Below, one piece after another: positions 59,148 to 64,000 of a DNA stretch of 64,000 bases. Under the pieces are notes generated by a model. It did not search any database. It worked only from the letters and a program-made list of their open reading frames with translations, and was not told the DNA's origin. Numbering within the stretch: the first letter of the stretch is position 1; the number at the start of each line of letters is the position of its first letter. The position numbers and the translations under genes were made by a program. Source of the DNA: Denitrificimonas caeni DSM 24390 (GTDB taxonomy: Bacteria > Pseudomonadota > Gammaproteobacteria > Pseudomonadales > Pseudomonadaceae); NCBI RefSeq assembly GCF_000421765.1, contig NZ_ATXQ01000002.1, positions 248,001-312,000 of the forward strand, given 5' to 3'.

Positions 59148-60518
59148 CTAGTTATTCTGCTGACGCTTACGCTGCACCGCGGCCATGGCTCTGGCGGCAA
59201 TATCAGTCATCTCATCACCAAATAAATTCTCTGGCCAATTGGCTATTTCACCGTAGGTATCGATCGCCAAGCTTTCAATTTGCGCTTGAGTGCCATCACG
59301 ACTGCAAAAATACAAAGCCACATCCTGATGACTGATCACACCTTCAGCGATACGTCTTTGTAACCTATTTAAAAAGTGCTCGGAGTGACTCTCGACAATG
59401 ATTTGTTGATTACGCGCTTGCCCGCCCTCTTTTGCTTGCACAGCAGCAATTAACATGTCAGCCAATCCAGCCTGCACCTGTGAGTGCAAATGAATTTCTG
59501 GTTGTTCAAGCCAGACTGTTGCATGTGGCGGTGCATAAAACGCCTGCACAATCACCGGCAACAATTGCGACACGCCAAAGCCTAGATCAGCCAAATTCAC
59601 CTCAGCCGCATCGGCATGGCTTTTTAGCTGCACCTGATAGTCATTGACTGTTTCTGCTAGAGGACGAATCGAAAAGTCAGTGGCCACACCCATCTGCTGC
59701 AACCAATAGGCAATGCCCTGCTGAAAATCCAACTCGGGTTGATCGACGGCAAACTGTAACTTGCGCTGCTGAGCATTAGCAGCCAGCACGGCAGTGATCG
59801 CCGCCTCGCCAGCACGCCCCACACTTGCAGGTGTTTCACCACGCCAAGCATAACGACGCTGCGGCCCTGCACGTAAAGCTGCAAGGGCTTGAAAGTCAGC
59901 CAGAATACGCTCGGTCTGCGCAGCCAGCGTGGTAAGAAAAGCGGCGGCTTGGCCTTGTGTTGCCGGCAAGCAGTAAAAGTGCTCAGGACGGGCTGCAGCG
60001 GCCAGTGCCAGTGAGTATTCAAGGGCGTGCGGTTGTTTAATACTCACCTGCAACTGAGCCTTGCTATCACTGCAATAGATGACACTGAACTGCTCAATGC
60101 CGTCCTGGAAACCCTTGTAGCAGATCGATTGCAGCTGTGGCTGCTGCGCTTGATCGGCGATGACACTAACACTTAAACACAACTCATCAATCGACAGGCT
60201 ATGCGGCGTTGCTACATCGGGCAAAACTAAAGTTTCAGACAAACGCCAGCGCAGCTCAAACTGCAAAGGCTCAGTCAATTGGCCGCCATGTAGGTTCTGC
60301 GCAAAAGAGCCTAAATCAATCAGGCTCTGACCATCACCAAAATTCAACGAGGGTTGCGCAGCAGACGAGCCGGCACTTTGTTTCAGCGCCAGCAGCAACT
60401 GCCCTAAGCTGCTTTTACCGGCACTGTTCTCACCGAAAAAAACTGTCAGCGGCGCTAACTTTATCGACCCAGTATCCTTCCATGCCTTAAAGTTCTTGAT
60501 CCGCCAAGAGGTTATCAT
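59148..60518 (-). CDS. DUF3696-type AAA/ABC-like ATPase
   Basis: 456-residue SMC/ABC-like ATPase. N-terminal IKNFKAWKDTG and Walker A FFGENSAGKSSLGQL; Walker B VWLEQPEIHLHSQVQ; then QIIVESHSEHFLNRLQRRIA with a C-terminal DUF3696-type tail (GEIANWPENLFGDEMTDIA). Such OLD-like ATPases without a TOPRIM domain are often found with separate nuclease effectors in phage-defence loci. Here the next gene is a PIN protein. The first gene of the cassette, 38 bp after the antiporter gene on the same strand. Confidence 0.88.
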   Translation of the reverse strand: MITSWRIKNFKAWKDTGSIKLAPLTVFFGENSAGKSSLGQLLLALKQSAGSSAAQPSLNFGDGQSLIDLGSFAQNLHGGQLTEPLQFELRWRLSETLVLPDVATPHSLSIDELCLSVSVIADQAQQPQLQSICYKGFQDGIEQFSVIYCSDSKAQLQVSIKQPHALEYSLALAAAARPEHFYCLPATQGQAAAFLTTLAAQTERILADFQALAALRAGPQRRYAWRGETPASVGRAGEAAITAVLAANAQQRKLQFAVDQPELDFQQGIAYWLQQMGVATDFSIRPLAETVNDYQVQLKSHADAAEVNLADLGFGVSQLLPVIVQAFYAPPHATVWLEQPEIHLHSQVQAGLADMLIAAVQAKEGGQARNQQIIVESHSEHFLNRLQRRIAEGVISHQDVALYFCSRDGTQAQIESLAIDTYGEIANWPENLFGDEMTDIAARAMAAVQRKRQQNN

Positions 60519-60556
60519 CAGTACAGTGCCCCCTTAACAATTGAGTAGTGACCTCA

Positions 60557-61876
60557 TCACAATAACATTGCTGCCGCCCAACCAAAGGCCAATAACGGCA
60601 AATTATAGTGAATAAAGGTGGGCACTACTGTATCCCAAATATGACTGTGCTGGCCGTCCATATTCAAACCCGAAGTTGGCCCGAGAGTTGAATCTGAGGC
60701 AGGCGAGCCGGCATCACCGAGCGCGCCAGCGGTACCGACAATACTAACAATAGCCAGCGGACTGAAACCCAACTGCAAAGCCAAGGGTACAAAAATCGCA
60801 GCAATAATAGGTACAGTAGAAAACGATGAACCAATGCCCATAGTGACCAGCAAACCCACCAGCAGCATCAACAACGCGCCCATCGCTTTACTGTCGCCAA
60901 TCACTGACACCGATGAGTCAACTAAGGTTTGAATTTGTCCTGTTTCGCGCATCACTTCAGCAAAGCCAGACGCCGCAATCATAATGAAGCCAATCATGGC
61001 CATCATCTTCATGCCTTCGGTGAACAAGTCATCGGCCTCTTTCCAGCGCACCACACCAGACACGGAGAACACCACAAAACCCACCAGCGCACCCATGATC
61101 ATTGAGTCCAGCCACAGCTGCACGACAAAGGCGGCAACCACAGCAGCACCCGCGGCGATTAAGCTTTTCGGGCTGTAGCTGCTGCTAGCCGAACCGACTT
61201 CACCTTCTTCAACCAACTGATACACACGTTTTTTACGATAGGTAAACAAGATAGCAACCAACAAGCCAAACAGCATGCCGGCAGCAGGAATCATCATGGC
61301 TTGCATCACGCTTAAACCGCTGACATCAACGCCTCCTTTGGCCACGTTAGCCAGCAGCACCTCTTTAAGGAAAATCCCACCAAAACCTACGGGCAAAAAC
61401 ATATAGGGGGTGATCAAGCCGAAGGTCAGCACACAGGCGATAAGGCGACGATCCAACTGTAAGCGCCCCATCACATAGAGTAATGGCGGCACTAACAATG
61501 GAATAAAGGCAATATGGATTGGCAAGATATTCTGCGAAGAAACCGCAGCGCCTAGCAGCACCGCAATCAATAACCACTTGACCATCTCAGAGCCTTTGCC
61601 TTCTTGTCGACCCACCATATTGAGGATCTTTCCAGCTAAAGCATTGGCTACGCCAGATTTACTGATCGCTACAGCAAACGCACCGAGTAAGGCGTAGGAC
61701 AACGCGACCGTAGCGCCCCCCCCAAGGCCTTTATTAAAAGCAGATAAGGTGCTGTCGATACCCAGCCCACCCATTAAACCACCGACCACTGCGCCAATAA
61801 TCAGCGACACGACAACGTGTACTCGGAGCAAACTGAGCACCAGCATTAATGCTACTGCGACAACAACCGCGTTCAT
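60557..61876 (-). CDS. Na+/H+ antiporter family (NhaC-like) transporter
   Basis: 439-residue integral membrane protein with about 11-12 hydrophobic helices. Repeated motifs such as ALLGAFAVAISKSGVANALA and VGTAGALGDAGSPASDSTLG resemble the Na+/H+ antiporter (NhaC/YuiF-like) family; relatives are sometimes named amino-acid transporters, so the substrate is uncertain. The start at 61876 is preferred because a GGGGG stretch lies just upstream. Placement beside an N-type ATPase suggests a shared role in ion balance. Divergent from pnuC. Confidence 0.85.
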   Translation of the reverse strand: MNAVVVAVALMLVLSLLRVHVVVSLIIGAVVGGLMGGLGIDSTLSAFNKGLGGGATVALSYALLGAFAVAISKSGVANALAGKILNMVGRQEGKGSEMVKWLLIAVLLGAAVSSQNILPIHIAFIPLLVPPLLYVMGRLQLDRRLIACVLTFGLITPYMFLPVGFGGIFLKEVLLANVAKGGVDVSGLSVMQAMMIPAAGMLFGLLVAILFTYRKKRVYQLVEEGEVGSASSSYSPKSLIAAGAAVVAAFVVQLWLDSMIMGALVGFVVFSVSGVVRWKEADDLFTEGMKMMAMIGFIMIAASGFAEVMRETGQIQTLVDSSVSVIGDSKAMGALLMLLVGLLVTMGIGSSFSTVPIIAAIFVPLALQLGFSPLAIVSIVGTAGALGDAGSPASDSTLGPTSGLNMDGQHSHIWDTVVPTFIHYNLPLLAFGWAAAMLL

Positions 61877-62098
61877 AACAACCCCCAACCGCTTTGAAAA
61901 TGATGTCAACACACGGGCTTGCGCATTGATTTTAAGCTGCGCAGTTTACACTGCTAAAACTAAGAATAAACCGCCGATTTGCCCTGCCGTACGTATCCGT
62001 CTTGATTTCAAGGGTTAACAGCGACTGACTTTTTGTTTATCTCGGCAAACAGCCTGCTAGTATGCGCAGCATTATTCAGCGATTGAATTGGAACATTT

Positions 62099-62671
62099 AT
62101 GCTCTCGATGACTTGGATCGAGCTGATCGCCGCAAGTTTAGGCGCACTCTCCGTCTACTTAATGACTCAGCAAAAGCCTGCCGCCTGGCCGATTGGCTTG
62201 CTGATGGTGCTGCTGTACATCTGGATTTTTTACGACGCGCGTTTGTATTCAGAAATGCTTTTGCAAATCATTTATGTGGTATTGCAGATTTACGGCTGGT
62301 GGCAATGGCTGCGCGGCGGCGAGCAACATCAAGGGCGAGCGGTGAGCCGTTTAAACAGTTTAGGCATCAGTCAAGGTTTGCTCGTGGGTGCCAGCATCAC
62401 CCTTGCTTTGGGTTTTGCCATGAGCCAATACACCGATGCCAACTTGCCTTGGCTGGATGCAGCGCTGACTGGTTTTAGCTTGGTGGCACAATATTGGATG
62501 GCGCAGAAACGCCTACAATGTTGGTTACTGTGGATTGTGCTGGATATTATTTATGTCGGAATGTTTATCACCGCAGAACTCTATCTCACCGCAATCCTCT
62601 ATGTCGCATTCACTGCGCTGGCGGTGTATGGCTGGCTTGAGTGGCGCACAAGTGAGGCGCAAACAACATGA
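62099..62671 (+). CDS. pnuC: Nicotinamide riboside transporter PnuC
   Basis: 190-residue PnuC-family facilitator with seven predicted TM helices. Motifs are LLQIIYVVLQIYGWWQWLRGG and CWLLWIVLDIIYVGMFITAE, whose Trp and Asp/Asn-rich helices line the substrate path. PnuC moves nicotinamide riboside by diffusion, driven by phosphorylation inside the cell. The next gene encodes that type of kinase and overlaps by four bases, which supports this substrate over thiamine. Confidence 0.92.
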   Translation: MLSMTWIELIAASLGALSVYLMTQQKPAAWPIGLLMVLLYIWIFYDARLYSEMLLQIIYVVLQIYGWWQWLRGGEQHQGRAVSRLNSLGISQGLLVGASITLALGFAMSQYTDANLPWLDAALTGFSLVAQYWMAQKRLQCWLLWIVLDIIYVGMFITAELYLTAILYVAFTALAVYGWLEWRTSEAQTT

Positions 62672-63243
62672 AAGTTGTGGTATTAAGCGGCCCTGAGTCG
62701 GCAGGAAAAAGCACGCTGTGCCAAGCTTTAGCCGAGCGATTTAATGCTCCGTTGGTTAGCGAATATGTCAGAGAGTTTATTGAACAGACGCAGCGTGACA
62801 CCGGCTATGCAGATATCAGTCTTATTGCCGAACAACAGCTTGCACGTGAACTGGCAGCGCGCGCCCAACAACCAGATTTACTGCTGCTCGACACACATTT
62901 ATTGAGCAATAAGCTGTGGAGTGAAACCTTATTTGGACGCAGTCCAGACTGGATTGAAAGCGCACTCAAGGCCCAGCATTACGATTTAATTGGTTTGCTC
63001 AGCCCTGACGCAATGCCTTGGCAGGCGGATGGCCAACGTTGTCAGCCGCTATTAGCTGAGCGCCAACAATTTCATCAACATTTAGCGCATTGGTTGCAGC
63101 AGCACCAGCAGCCGGTATTGCATTTAGAGGGCTCTTGGCAAGCACGTTATCAAGAACTTGAGCGTGCCATTGAACAGCTGTTAGACAACCGTTTAGAGTT
63201 ATCCCCTTATCATCAGCCGAACATTCAGAGGATTAAGCCATGA
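62668..63243 (+). CDS. NadR-type ribosylnicotinamide kinase
   Basis: 191-residue AAA_28/NadR-like kinase. Walker A is SGPESAGKSTLCQAL near the N-terminus, with VSEYVREFIEQTQRDTGY next and the Walker B-like LLLLDTHLLSNKLWSE. It corresponds to only the kinase part of E. coli NadR; the regulator HTH and NMN adenylyltransferase domains are absent. It would trap imported nicotinamide riboside as NMN. Coupled to pnuC by an ATGA overlap, and overlapping the next gene likewise. Confidence 0.9.
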   Translation: MKVVVLSGPESAGKSTLCQALAERFNAPLVSEYVREFIEQTQRDTGYADISLIAEQQLARELAARAQQPDLLLLDTHLLSNKLWSETLFGRSPDWIESALKAQHYDLIGLLSPDAMPWQADGQRCQPLLAERQQFHQHLAHWLQQHQQPVLHLEGSWQARYQELERAIEQLLDNRLELSPYHQPNIQRIKP

Positions 63244-63458
63244 CCAGCACCCACGCCCACGACCCCTTACATGGCGTTACTTTAGCTGTGGTTCTCAATC
63301 GTTTAGTTGCGCATTATGGCTGGGAAGAGTTGGCCGAATTGATACCGGTGAACTGCTTCAAAACCGACCCATCAGAAAAATCTTCGCTGAAGTTCTTACG
63401 CAAAACCGAGTGGGCCCGTGCGAAAGTTGAGGCGTTGTATATTTCGACATTTGCTTAA
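63240..63458 (+). CDS. VF530-family (DUF2132) small DNA-binding protein
   Basis: 72-residue protein with the family pattern DPLHGVTLAVVLNRLVAHYG and WEELAELIPVNCF, then KSSLKFLRKTEWARAKVEAL. Members are small helical proteins proposed to bind DNA; the role is unknown. It overlaps the kinase gene by four bases and closes the pnuC operon. Confidence 0.92.
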   Translation: MTSTHAHDPLHGVTLAVVLNRLVAHYGWEELAELIPVNCFKTDPSEKSSLKFLRKTEWARAKVEALYISTFA

Positions 63459-63506
63459 TCAGCTAGCGACAAAGAGCAGATCGCAAACAACGCCGATGAT
63501 CAACGA

Positions 63507-63607
63507 GTGCTTCGGGGTAAGTGTGACGAGCGTAGCCATGGATGGCGCAGCGCCGGAGTTGAACCCCGGATGGGTTCATCGACGGAAAAACACTTATCCC
63601 GAAGTGC
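63507..63607 (+). repeat. Structured repeat copy 6 (type II inner hairpin)
   Basis: 17-bp outer stem GTGCTTCGGGGTAAGTG with CACTTATCCCGAAGTGC, three G-U/U-G wobbles and no true mismatch. It encloses GCCA-TGGA-TGGC and GAACCC-CGGA-TGGGTTC on a CCG/CGG base. Confidence 0.88.
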
Positions 63608-63667
63608 GATATGCACAGTATGTATGCATAACGAAACGTAAAGTATTGAGCATTTTATGCGCACGCC

Positions 63668-63766
63668 GTACCGCGCTAGTATCGTTTTTCCCTCAACGAG
63701 ACTTCCTGTCTCGATTCGGGCGCTTCGCCATCCATGGCGTCGCTTGCCACGAAACTAGCGCGGTAC
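63668..63766 (-). repeat. Structured repeat copy 7 (type I inner hairpin)
   Basis: On the minus strand GTACCGCGCTAGTTTCG pairs with CGATACTAGCGCGGTAC (one U-U mismatch). HP1 is CGCCA-TGGA-TGGCG and the inner hairpin GAGAC/GTCTC on a CCC/GGG base. Confidence 0.85.
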
Positions 63767-63893
63767 TCATTGACCTAGGATGTTGTTTGCAAGTCTGTAG
63801 CACGGCACTAGAAGATAGCCGACGCACACACATCTTTGCTGCTGCTTTAGTGATTCATACTGCAATCGTACAAACAACAAAAATGATCAACGA

Positions 63894-63994
63894 GTGCTTC
63901 GGGATAAGTGTGACAAGCGTAGCCATGGATGGCGCAGCGCCGGAGTTGAACCCCGGATGGGTTCATCGACGGAAAAACACTTATCCCGAAGTAC
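63894..63994 (+). repeat. Structured repeat copy 8 (type II inner hairpin)
   Basis: 17-bp stem GTGCTTCGGGATAAGTG with CACTTATCCCGAAGTAC, a single G-U pair. Close sister of copy 6, sharing the left flank ATGATCAACGA. Confidence 0.88.
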
Positions 63995-64000
63995 GACACT

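Larger units (their letters stand above)
63459..64000. other. Repeat-rich region at right end
   Basis: 542 bp with no gene found. It holds three structured repeats (copies 6-8) in alternating orientation and AT-rich spacers. The region continues beyond the window. Confidence 0.8.

Noticed and set aside
63507-63994. Integron attC sites or a transposon with terminal inverted repeats
   Set aside because: The conserved part is the interior and the outer arms vary, the reverse of both; no GTTRRRY core, integrase, transposase or clear target duplication was seen.

Overview
This window looks like chromosomal DNA of a gammaproteobacterium from the Pseudomonas lineage. The cues are a FleQ-type flagellar master regulator, GacS, the cysM-rlmD-relA neighbourhood, the nadB-ygfX-sdhE-ygfZ block, and the order flgFGHIJKL-fliC-flaG-fliD-fliS-fliT-fleQ. 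Base composition is moderate for that group, which would fit a smaller-genome relative such as Thiopseudomonas or Denitrificimonas; that placement is inference. No tRNA, rRNA, prophage, transposase or CRISPR array was recognised.

Layout. 1-3.7 kb: nadB (5' end missing), ygfX, sdhE, ygfZ and an HDOD gene. 3.9-6.4 kb: ubiU-ubiV-ubiT, for oxygen-independent ubiquinone synthesis, behind an Anr/FNR-like box. 6.4-14.6 kb: housekeeping genes (ydhR, yajD, ycgN, argG, yjdM, relA, rlmD, cysM). 14.7-21.5 kb: gacS, ung, a second HDOD gene, an orphan periplasmic binding protein and queF. 21.6-36.2 kb: a flagellar block read leftward, with a sigma-54-like promoter before flgF, a sigma-28-like promoter before fliC, and fleQ as a separate unit. 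36.4-44.5 kb: mdtJI with a long leader, tamAB and a diguanylate cyclase. 44.7-47.5 kb: xthA, a phosphotransferase-fold gene and an SDR.

47.5-64 kb is accessory in character. An Atm1-type ABC exporter lies between arrays of dispersed repeats. It is followed by a complete N-type ATPase operon (atpDCQRBEFAG, read leftward), a three-gene cassette of a DUF3696-like ATPase, a PIN-domain protein and an RNA ligase, a Na+/H+ antiporter-family protein, and a nicotinamide riboside salvage operon (pnuC, NadR-type kinase) ending in a VF530-family gene. All genes from the antiporter to atpG lie on the same strand with small gaps, so ion transport and the RNA-processing cassette may share transcription.

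The most unusual signal is a family of about 100-bp repeats, eight copies at 47.7-51 kb and 63.5-64 kb. Each can fold into an outer stem enclosing two hairpins. Outer stems differ completely between subfamilies but stay paired, nearly all departures from perfect pairing are G-U wobbles in one orientation, and one inner hairpin covaries at its base beside tandem G-A pairs. This points to a selected structure, probably in RNA. The second notable locus is the ATPase-PIN-RNA ligase cassette, which resembles an RNA cut-and-repair or defence module that I cannot match to a named system.
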